Positions 9,932 through 21,900 of a DNA stretch of 64,000 nt are shown here, piece after piece; position 1 is the first letter of the stretch; the number at the start of each line of letters is the position of its first letter. Both the position numbers and the translations under genes were made by a program. The stretch spans positions 177,886,935 through 177,950,934 of the forward strand of contig CM061921.1 of assembly GCA_031002005.1 (NCBI GenBank), in the 5' to 3' direction. This DNA comes from Vandiemenella viatica (Eukaryota > Arthropoda > Insecta > Orthoptera > Morabidae). Below the pieces are notes generated by a model. That model worked only from the letters and a program-made list of their open reading frames with translations, searched no databases and was not told the DNA's origin.

Positions 9932-12900
9932 CTGCACAACATTGCAGTTCTAGGTTAGCAGCACAATTCACCACCCCATCCTCCGGCCAGATCACTGAGT
10001 ATTACGTTTTAAGTTGCAATATCTGCTAAGCGATAAAACAGGAAGGTTTATACAAAGAAAAATAGTTACATACTGCATAAAATGAGGGCGATATTGCATT
10101 CCACAGCTCGGGGAGTGCAAGGGGAGAAATAGGTGTGTATTGCACGCCTAGATGTGTCTTTGATGTGATAGAACGAAAAGTGATGTGTTGTTCAAAACGC
10201 CTTTTCGGGTACTATCTGTGTTGTGATAGAATTTATATTGTTAAAAGGACTTAATTGTAATTGAAGCTGTGAAAATTGTATATTTAGGTGAAATGTCCCG
10301 GTACATAAGAGCTAAATGTGTGATAAAGTATCGTAAAAGCATACAGGAGAGTAGAGCGTATCATGTTGAATCAACAAACCAAAAATGACCAATGCTGAAT
10401 GTCAGAGGGTTTAGCGACGAGTATAACAAGCCCACGACAGAGTAATTATATTTGTATGGAAATGGACGATGCAAGAAACGTAAAGGACTTGCCTTTGTTC
10501 ATCTGTTTTCTTTCATACCACATTAGCAACCATATAAAACAAATGGCGTATTTTACGTTCTAAGTATATGTGACCATGGCAAAGCTGATTTTTTCTCATT
10601 CCTTTCTTTTAATTTCACTAATTCCAATAATATCTAAATAAACTCGTGCTAAATACTTTTTCACCTACCGCTTTTTCACGCTTCTCACATCCTCGTTCCG
10701 GCTCTTACAATGTTTTAACAGCTCTGAAGAACACTGAGCAACCACTGGGAAACTTGTCTACCTGCGTAATATTTTACTAAAGAAGGAGCTACAATAATGC
10801 AAACTCAAGAGGATTACTCGACCTCAGAGCCCACTTTTGGGTTTCAATGCAATGGTTTCCCAGCGCCTTCTACACCCTCATAGCGTTGATCATTTCTGAG
10901 TCATCTGCCATTAGTAGCATCCAAACCCAAATGGTATATGGTTTCTGAAATTTCTTTGACAACCATTTGGTGATTCTTTATAACGGGAATCGTTGTTGCC
11001 AGAGCCTCGTTCAAGAAAGGAAGGTATATTCACATAAAGGAGAGGTTTTTTTTGTTTTTTTTTTAAATGGCATTCGGCCGTGTTAGCCATACAGCCAGCT
11101 CAATGTGTTTGTTTCTATTACAATGTACAGATTTCTTATAAGTATGATTATTTTCTCTCTTGTGTAAGGACGACACAAGATAAACACAACATTTAATTAA
11201 ACCCATCCATGCCGGACTCGAACTGGCGACCCCTGCAACGAGAAGCAAGCACGCTACCCCTACGCTGCCGGGGTCGGCGTAAAGGAGAGTCTGACATTTG
11301 GATGGAAGACGCTAATACACTGATCAACCAGAACATTATGACTACCTACCTACTATCGATATAAACCCATCCAAACGATAGCAGAGTTACCAGACGAGGA
11401 ATGACTGCTAGTCAGACACACGCACGGTGCATGTAGTATGTGAGCGTGCTATCCATGTTTAGAATGGGGAAGGCGCGCGATCTATCCGAGTTGGACCGAA
11501 GGCAGATTGTGATGGCCCGGAGGCTCGGCACGAGCATTGCGGAAACTGCACGAATTGTCGGGTGTTCGAGGAGTGCTGTGGTGAGTGTCTTCAACAAAAG
11601 GCGAAACCGTGGTGAAATGACGTCCAAATGTCGGGAGGTTGGGCGGCCACCCCTCATTACAGATGTCGGACGTCGTAGGCTGGACGGACTGGTAAAACAG
11701 GAGAGGTTGCAAACTGTGGTGGAACTAACATCAGACTTTAATGTTGTGCAGAGTACGATTGTGTCTAAACACACAGTGCACCGAACACCGCCGCAGCCGA
11801 CGCCCCTTACATGTGCCAATGTTAACACCACGACAACGGCAACTACGACCTAAATGGACACGTGACCATCGTCACTGGACGTTGCGCAGTGGCAGGGCGT
11901 TGCATGATCTAATGAATCCCGATACCTTCCTCATCTTGCCGATGGGAGTGTGCGAATCCGTAGTTTTCCAGGGGAACAGCCTCTCGACACATGTACTGCG
12001 GGACGGAGACGAGATGGCGGCGGCTCAATTATGCTCTGGGGAACATTCACTTGGGCATCCATGGGTCCAGTGGAGCTCGTGCAACCATGACGTACTCTGG
12101 TTGCAGACCACGTACACCCCTTCATGACGACCATGTTTCCCAACGGCAGTGGCATTTTTCAAGATAATGCGCCATGTCACAAGGTCAGGAGTGTGATGGA
12201 GTGTTTCGAGGAACACAGTGGCAAGTTGCAAATGATGTGCTGGCCCCCCATCTCACCAGATCTGAACCCGATCGAACACATCTGGGATGTGAATGAACGT
12301 GGCATCAGAGCTCATCGCTCCCCTCCCCGGAATTTACGGGAATGAGGTGACTCGTGTGTGCAAATGGTTGTGCCAACGCCCTCCAGTGACCTACCAAGGC
12401 CTCACTTTTTTCCATTCCAAGACGCGTCGCCGCTTTAATCCGTGCCAAAGGCAGACATTCCGGCTTTTAGGTAGGTGGTCATAATGTTCTGAGTGACGAG
12501 TGTATAGACTCCGCCTGACACTTCTACTCCCAGGGATTATCAAGTAGTGCATAATTGGTTGGGGGTAACGAACAACGCCTTCTCTCTGCGAAATGTGTGG
12601 AAGTTTTAATAGTATATCTCGGCTATTATCTCCTATAGTTTGTGCTAAAAGTAATTACAAAAAACAGGCAAAAATTAGGATAGCTACAAAATGTGAACTG
12701 ACATTGGTCGTACCACGATACGATACTTCTTTGAAATGCGAAAACAAGAAATATTCTTTGCACCACATCACTTAATTTATTGTATGTATATTGCCGTCTA
12801 TCTCTAAACCATATATAATTATGCTTGCAGCGTTACTCTGTTTATTAACTGGGACTAGAGAAATATTCTGGTAGATTATTATGCATACTGCCTGCAAAAA

Positions 12901-15900
12901 AGTTGGACAACGCATTTTGGCATATTCCCGTCTAAAATATACTCATAAAAGGTCATCAGAAAATTTCCTTTAAATTGCTGTGTTTATGATTTTTCAGCTG
13001 CTTCTTGAATTACGTGTAGATAAAATATCTCCGGTCCCTCGTGCTCATCCAGATTTTGGTTTTCCATGATTTCTCGAAATTTCTACAAGTGAATGCGGGG
13101 ATGGTTCCTTCAAAAAAGCCAAGGTCGCATTCCTACCTAGTCCTTTCCCGCCCATAATGATCACGACGTCGAAGAGACGTAAAGCCACAAGATAAAAAAA
13201 TAATCTCGGGTGTGATAAGCATGTGATATTTACGGGTTGCTATACTGCATCGACGAGGTCCGAGGGGAAAATCAACTTGGCGGCCCCCCAAGGCTGCCAA
13301 CGGATCTCACCATATCGCCTCTTCCACTTCTGGACACACATAATGCACAGATCAACACACGTATAAGAGTCACAATCACTTATCTAACAACAATTATTCC
13401 CCAGTAAGGGATTTGAATGAATTCGGCCATAACCGTTTCCTGAAGTGATTTAGTATAACCATAGAAAACCGAAATCTAGATGGCCGGAATGCTAGATTAT
13501 AGCGTTATCACTCACCCACCATGCTCGGTTGCAAATCACCATAGGCCTAGAGCGTAACCAGTGACTGAAATGATAAAGAGGCTGAGATGGGAGTCTTTGG
13601 AAGACGGAAGACGCATGAAAAGTACGTTGGGAATGTACACTGCTGTTTGCGCTAAGACGCTCCATGGCTCGGATTTTACGAAAATCTGTAGGTCCCCTAC
13701 ACCAGGTAGGATTACCAGGTTAGGTTAAGGCAGCCACGACAGAGGCGCATGCACGAAAAATCGAAACTGTCCCGGCGGCCAAAATAACCTTTCGGCGTCT
13801 CCCGGCCACCAATGCCACTTTTTTTTACTACTGTTTGTGAAAATTGCAACACAAGCAAGAGACACGAGACGTCAAAGAAATTTATTCCACCGATAAACGA
13901 CATGACAATACACAAACGATTAGAATTTTCGAACTCAGTGTGCATTTTCAACATGAGAGTTCAGTACTGTGTGACGCCATGACGTGTTGCCCTTCAGCAC
14001 ACCAGCGACGGTGTTGATGTACCTATTGCAGTCTGAGGCGTAGGTGATTCCTAGTCAATGGAAGCCAAGCCAATGGCATGCGTGCCACCAGTCCAGCACA
14101 TGCCACTATGTGGCGTCGAACCATTAACGCAGACTGTTCATTCCCGTTGCAGTGCTCCATCGTTGAGCCAACACTTTGGACGAAGGTGTTCTGTCGGTAA
14201 CTGCCATGTGGACGAGCTGTAGTGGACCAGTACTCGCTGTTCTATCGACTGATTCCACACACTCCCCACTGCTTCACGAGCCTCTGTGTCGCCCGGTTTC
14301 CCTGCCACGTTCAGACACATTATCATGCTGATATTGCACCACTGATCTCGACGAGGCATACCGTCACATGGCTGCACGTTTCCACTTAGTGCGACATCTC
14401 TTCACCGACTGAGCGTGGCCTAACATTAGCTTGTTCAATCATACTAAAGAGGGCTTTGCTAGGTGTAAGCGGGCGCCATCTCTCTGCAATTTTAATCACA
14501 TGTTATAGTTCCACTGTTTTATACATCCTCAGAAAAAAGTAAAGCAAGCAAAAGACTGGGACCCAAGAATATGAATACAAGCGTGGAGAGTTCCCCACGC
14601 TACAGAAGACAACATCGAGAGGCGTCACGATAGACAAGGAACAGCCTGGCACAGTGGACCGACACAAAACGACAAAAAATTTGGTGACACAGGTATCACG
14701 GGAGACACAAACCGAGTATTATTATTATTATTATTATTACTCCGCGATTCACTAAAAGTGTGTGGCGGAGGGTGCATTGCAACTATCGAAAAGGGTTATG
14801 GTTTGGAAGGGTTATAAGGGATATGGCAGGAAGCGCCCATGGGCTATTGGGAGGAACCATCCCCTCATTCGCGTGGAGCGATCTAGGAAAACCATGGAAA
14901 ACCCAGATCAGGATGGCTGAAGTGCGTTATCGAAAGCTACTCCTGTCGGATTTTAAGTTTACTCGCCCGGTAAATCCTTTCTATTCCATTCCCTAATCGC
15001 TCGTGGGAAAAATGAGTACAGAAATGAATCGGTTCTGGCCCTGATTTCTCTTATCTTATTTTCGCGGTCATTTCGAGATATGAATGTTGCTGGTAGCAAT
15101 ATTTGCTGGCTGTCATTCCGAAATACGTCTGTCGTGAATTTTTCAATTAGCTTCCGTCGAGAGCAACGCCTTCGGTGTTCCACGTCTACCCAACCTAACT
15201 CCTTCAACATCGCACTAACGCTTTCCCTCCAACTATATATACCTGTCACGAATCGGGCGGCTCTTCTTTGGACCTTCTCTAAAGCCTCCATTAATCCCTT
15301 TTGATGGGGACCCCATACAGAACAACAATATTCTAAGTGAGGACGTACTAGTGACTTGTATACAATCGATTTAACTTCCTGAGTGCATTGATTTAAATTA
15401 CGACCTAGAAATCTGAGCATATGATTTGCTTTTCCCATTACATTCTCGATATACTCATTCCACAACAAATTATTACGAATTGTTACCCCTAGGTATTTAG
15501 CGGAATCTACCGTTCTAAGGTCAGTGCCATTAATCGTATATTCATAGTTTAATGGTGTCACCCTTTTACTTACACGCATGACTTGGCACTTTTTAGCGTT
15601 TAACTCCAACTGCCAATCTTTACACCACGCAATTATTTTCATAATATCGTCTTGTAACAAAGCGCAGTCGTCCTGGGTTTTGATTTCGCGATAAATTATA
15701 GCATCATCGGCAAATAATCTTTTGATCCCCCCTATTATGTCGCATAGATCATTGATGTATATGAGAAACAACAGAGGCGCTAACACGCTTCCCTGGGGAA
15801 CTCCAGACCCCACTTCAGTAAGTGATGAACGCTCACCGTCGAGAAATACACACTGTGTTCTGCCCTTCAGGAAGTCTGCAACCCAGTCGCATATTTGTCT

Positions 15901-18900
15901 AGATATGCCGTAACCGCGAAGTTTCCTAAGTAACCTAGTGTGAGGCACAGTGTCGAAAGCTTTTTTAAAGTCTAATAGAACCAAATCAACCTGGGATTGC
16001 TCATCTATAATTCGACACAAGTCGTGAATTAGAAGTGCAAGTTGTGTTTCGCAGCATCGGATGTTGATTTGGATATAAAAGCTCACCTTCATCCAAGAAC
16101 CGCATGACATTTGAATTGATGATATATTCTAAAATCCTGCAAAATATTGAAGTTAACGAGATCGGCCTATAATTCTGAGGATCATTAACATTCCCATTTT
16201 TAAACACTGGAGTTACGATAGCGGTCTTCCATTCGGCTGGTATTTTTCCTTGATCCAGAGAGACGGTATACAATTTCATCAAATACGGTGCAATTTCCTT
16301 TGCGTATCTCGAGTAGAATCTTGTAGGAATACCGTCTGGTGCTGGAGCCTTATTGGGATTTACATTCATAAGCAGTTTAGTTATTCCCTCGACATCAAGA
16401 GCGAGATCATTCATAATTTTGTCGGTACGATTGTTAAATATCGGTATCACCTCTGAGTTTTCTATCGTGAAAGCCTTTTTAAATATATCATTCAAAATTT
16501 CTGCTTTCTCGACGCTAGTTTCTGATAATTCCCCATTTTCATTAATCAACGACGGCATGATCTTACTAGAGCCTCTTATTAATTTGACATATGACTAGAA
16601 CTTTTTTGGATTAGTAATCAAATCTTCGGATAAATTTCTGGCTTGGAATTCTTTAAACGCATCACGCATTGCCTTACGCACGTCCGCTCGCAAGTGGACT
16701 AATTTAGCGCGATCAGATGAGTCCCCCGATTTCTTTACCGTTGCATGTAAACGCCTTTGCTTCCTGAGCAAACGTTTCACTTCCCTATTGAACCACGGGA
16801 AGTTCTTACTAACCTTAATATACTTCTTGGGAACAAATTGATTTAAGCCGGTCCATATTATTTCCTTTAAATTAAACCAAAGTTCCTCAACATTTGTATT
16901 AAGCGTGTACGTTTCAAAATTTTTCGCCATAAACGCATCATTTGCCTTATCGAAACAATATACGAGTTTGTCTTTATCATGCTTCAAATTCAGCCTAGAT
17001 TTTAAAGTTACCACAATCGCCTTGTGATCACTTATACCGTCTTCTATACAAACTTTATCTACAATATCCGGATTTTTAGTAAGAAAAAGATCCAAAATGG
17101 ACGAGGAATCTTTGACGCTCCGCATTGGCTCTTCGACCATCTGTTCAAGAGAATTTTCCGCGAATGATTCCAGGAACGTTTCGGTTATTAACCTATCTCT
17201 TCCGCCTGACCTGAACGTAAATGTGTCCCAGTTAACAGAGGGTATATTAAAATCACCTCCCATGATCAATGTATGTCCCTGAAATTTCTGAGAAATACTA
17301 TTAAGTGACTGTCTAAAATATTCCGCGTTATCTAATCCAGAGTCCGGAGGTCGGTAAAATGATCCTATTCTGAACTTTAAACTTCTGTCAATTTTTACCT
17401 TCACCCATATTAACTCGCAACAATTTTCCGTTTCATTTACTACGGAGCAATTGATGGTTTTATTAACGGCCACGAACACACCTCCGCCCATTGAGGTAGT
17501 TCTGTCTTTCCGAAAAACATTGAATTGAGGAGCAAATACTTCGCTAGATTCTACCTCTGGCGTCAACCAGCTCTCGGTTCCTAGTATTATATCAACATCG
17601 TTAGTCGCAACTGCAGCATGGAAATCGGCTACTTTCCCTCTAATACTCCGACAATTAAGGACCATTATCCTTAGCGGTTTAATATCTGCATCTGTAGAGT
17701 CTAAATTCACATTTTTACTATTTGCACTCCGAAAGGAAACGGGTGAAGTATTTGGAGCTGTAAATTTCGATTTATCCACGCCGTCACTTCCAGAACCAAG
17801 ATCTAGATTAACGACGCGTCTTCTTCGTTGAACTGAGTACATCAGCAAAACTGTAAAAAATGAGCTGATTGACGTTTGCAAGGAAATCATTCAGGAAAGT
17901 ATTTTACAGAATGTGAAGGCAGCAAAATACTTTTCAATTTTATTCGATGAAACAACAGACATATCACGAATCTCACAGTTGAGTCTTTCATTTAGATACC
18001 TTCACAATGGCATTATAAAAGAAGATTTTGTGACTTTCTGTGATGCTTACAATACACTTAGATGTGATGACAATGATACAGGTGTAGCACTGGCGAAGAT
18101 AGTTGAAAGCCTCTGTCTCAAATTTGACATGGTGTATGGGTATTGGGACAGACATTTGCTCGGTAATGGCTTCAGATACAAAGGGAGCTGTAAAAGAATT
18201 ACCAAAAAAAGCTATACATACCAAACGTTACCCCTGCAGCAATCGTTAGCTACGTCATCCAAAGTTATTTCTTGCCGTAATACCTCGGGCACAATGAGAA
18301 AAGTTGTAGCATTTGCCAATGCATCCGCTAAGAGGCATCAAATATTTGAAGAAGAACTTGGAGTTGCAATGCAAGGCATCTGTGAAACGCGTTGGGTTGA
18401 GAGGCATGATGGTCATCTACAATTTCAAGGAGACAAGTTAGTGAAAATTTGTGGCGTTCTCGAAAAGATTTCTACTTGGCAAGACAACGAAACTGCCAAT
18501 GACGAGCATTGTTTATTGCAAACATTATGCAGTTCGGACTTTATAATATTATATATTTTTTACTGCTTTACGTCTCTCAACAGCGAGGTCTTTAGAGACG
18601 GGAAAGGATGGGGGCAAGGAATGGGAAGGAATTCGGCCATGGCCTTTTTAAGGAAGCATCCCGGCATATGCCTGGAGTGATTTGGGAAACCATGGAAAAC
18701 CCAAATCTGGATGCCCGGACGGGGATTCGAACCGCCGTCTTCCCGAATACGAGGCCAGAACGCTATCCGTTACACCGCCACGCTCGGTCTTTATAATGTC
18801 ATCTATCTGCTTGAGTGATGTTTTAGGTAGGTACATAAACATTTTGTTTCTTATTCTTAAGCTTGTATTAACGCATGAAAGCAAAAATTTAATAACCTAT

Positions 18901-21900
18901 TTCATTAGTAGATAACTTCTAAAGATTTCAATCAAATCAAATTCACGTTTATATCTCATCAAGATCCAAAATATAGTTTAAATATAATTTATTTTATTTT
19001 TCAGGTACAACTGTATCCTTAAGCAGAGTGTTGCAAATGAGCTCAATTGATTTAAAAAGGGCTACGGATGCTATACACGATACAATGAGTGTTCTGCAAC
19101 AAAAAAGGAAAGAGGAGCACGCAGTTTTCAGACAACTTTTTGAAGAGGCAAAAGAATTAGCCAAGAATCTTGATATAGAAATTAAATGCCCCAGAATAGT
19201 TTCGAGACAAATACACAAAGCGAATAACCAACCTACTCAATCTGCTGAGGAGTATTTCCGTAGGGCTGTATACATTCCACTTTTAGATTATGTAATAAAT
19301 TATCTACAAGACCGTCTGTCTCCAGAAGTACTTAATTTATTCCAACTAGGCGTTTTCATTCCGAAGGTAACGTAGACTAGCCTCCTCGTGGTACACCCTG
19401 GGCAACGTGCTTGCATGGCTAAATAGTCTACACAGTCGGCCTCCAGACAAACCTATAGCATCTCCTGGCAACCAGAGCACAGTAATCCTTATGTCACCTA
19501 ACGGTTCTTATCAGAACCAAAAGGCAAGAACCCTTGGACCTTCACTAAGGGTTTGCCAACTTAACATGGAAGTAATAAGTCGATCAAAAAGCGATTGCCT
19601 TTCCAAGTTATTACTTGACCACAACGTCGATATAGCCTGCGCTCAAGAAACCCACACCAAGGATGATTTGCAGCTGAGTCTGAGAGGAAAAGTACACAGC
19701 TACAAAATCTTAGGTGCCACTCATCATCAAAATTACGGGTGCGCAACATATGTGCGAAATACTGTTACCAATGCCTGCCTCGTCTCAGCATGCAGCGAAA
19801 ATAACATCCACATTATTACCACGGTGGCGAACAACATTAAAATTATTAATGTGTATAAGCCCCCTCCGTCTCATGGCCGAGTGAAGTTCTACCAGAGTCT
19901 CGACATCCCGTTATGTATATTGGCGACTTCAACAGCCACCATACAGATTGGAAGTACACAGAAAACAACCAGGATGGAATCAGGCTAGAGGAATGGGCGG
20001 CAGCAAATAACATGAACTTAGTTTTTAACCCGAAAGACGCAGGTACTTTTAAATCAGGAAGATGGAACACTGATACCAACCCAGATCTATGTTTGTCTCA
20101 CGTGACGATCAAAGCCACCCTTTACCAACTACAAGACGAGTCCTTACAAGCCTTTCCACATAGTCAACACCGACCAGTCTTGATAGAAGTTGGTCTAACA
20201 ATTCCCGTAATTAGATCCTCGCCTTTACCTAGATGGAACTTTGGAAAAGCATAGTGGGAAGAATTTGCCGGTAACCTGGATAAAAACCTAAGATGGATAC
20301 CTCCATTAGCAAAAAATTATAATAGATTTGTCAGAGTAACCATAGCGACAGCTAAAAAGTCTATTCCTAGAGGCTTTAGAAAAGAATATATACCATGTTG
20401 GAATGAAACATGCGAAATGCTATATGATGATTTCCAACATAACGGGCGTACAGAAGCAGCCGACGAACTGCTGCAGAACCTAGACAATGCCCGTAAACTC
20501 AAATGGAATGATACGGTGCAAACCTTGAATTTCAAGAAGTCCAGCCGGAAAACATGAAGCCTCCTCAAAAAGCTAGGTGGAACCCCACATAACTCTCAAG
20601 CAAAGCATCAGGTCACTCCAGACCAAATAGCAAGTCGACTTGCCAGCATGTCTAGAGTGAGCGCCGATAAATATCATACTCGGAAAGTGAAAAAACAATT
20701 GTTCCATCTAAAAAGATTGTACTCTGCCCCTACAAACCTCTCATCCCCTGTCACCGATATAGAGGTGGCAAGGGCCATCAAACAAATGAAGAATGGGAAG
20801 GCTCCAGGTTTTGACGAAGTTCACCCAGAGTTCCTCACACACTGTGGAAAACATACCAAAAAATGGTTGGCCCGCTTCTTTACTAACATACTACAGACAA
20901 GTGTCATTCCTGCAGAGTTTAAACGGGCAAAGATCATAGCCATTCTGAAGCCATGGAAAAAGCCCTGAAGTTCCAGAGAATTTTAGACCTATTTCACTGC
21001 TAAGTACTACTTACAAGCTATTTGAAAGGATCATCTACAATAGAATCAGTCCAATTATTTTCGCAAACCTCGCAGTTGAACAGGCAGGTTTTAGACCTGC
21101 AAGAAACTGCGAGGATCAGGTCCTGGCCTTGGCAACTCACATAGAAGCAGGCATTCGAGAGACGATTGAAGACTGGTGCTGTATTTGTTGACCTTACTGC
21201 AGCCTACGATACAGTGTGGCGAGAGGGCGTGGTATACAAACTGCTGAACATTTTGAAGTGCAAAAAATTCACTTGTCTGATCAATACTATGCTAGCTAAC
21301 CGAACTTTCCAGGTTGTCTCAGACAATAAGATAAGCAAAGTAAGAAGAGTGAATAATGGTCTGCCTCAAGGCTCAGTTCTTGCCCCACTTCTTTTTAATG
21401 TTTATATTTCTGACATTCCTCAAACAGAATCCAGACAGTTCTCTTATGCTGACGATCTGGCAGTAGTACAACAATCTGATAACGTTCAGCAAATTGAAAA
21501 TAGCTTAACAGCAGACCTCAAAACCCTGAGCAACTATTTTAGAAATGGCGTCTCGTACCCAGTTCCAGCAAGACGGAAACTAGCGTCTTCCATCTTAACA
21601 ATCGGGTGGCGAATCTCTCACTTGACGTTCTTCTTGATGGCACTCCCCTCCGACACAACCCCTTCCCCAAGTATTTGGGAGTCGTAATGGATCGCACCTT
21701 GTCGTACAATAAACATCTAAACAACCTTGCAGCAAAACTAAGAACCAGGAATAATATTCTGCAGAAGTTAACTGGCACCTCCTGGGGAGCATCCGCCTCC
21801 ACACTCCGCACATCAGCACTGAGCCTTGTGTATTCTGCAGCTGAGTACTGCTCATCTGTCTGGATAAATAGCACCCACGTCAAAAAGATCGACACAGTTT

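Larger units (their letters stand above)
10670..12530 (-). mobile_element. RTE-like LINE 5' region (relic 2), interrupted by a SINE and a Tc1-like element
   Basis: Positions 10670-11034, 11290-11317 and 12503-12530 align in order with 6650-7190. Shared words include TTTCAATGCAATGG, GTTGATCATTTCTGA and AAGGAGAG...CATTTGG. Two insertions account for the extra length: a SINE at 11045-11279 and a Tc1-like transposon at 11318-12502. No endonuclease text is recognisable in this copy beyond the promoter-side end. Confidence 0.6.
14719..17838 (-). mobile_element. CR1/L2-type LINE, nearly intact ORF2, with (ATT)n tail
   Basis: This minus-strand element starts inside or just before ORF2 (about 17838), runs through endonuclease and reverse transcriptase, and ends in a 3' UTR. 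The 3' UTR contains a SINE-like core (14825-14915), the motif GCACCCTCCGCCACACACTT, and a (TAA/ATT)n microsatellite at 14719-14739. It shares most of its sequence with the plus-strand copy at 44607-46476. It lies next to the 5' end of the hAT element at 17839, whose 5' part is missing. Confidence 0.85.

Noticed and set aside
17839..18680. Host zinc-finger MYM-type gene
   Set aside because: The sequence is a hAT transposase with hATC domain, terminal repeat and nested insertions. Domesticated hAT genes would not carry these.
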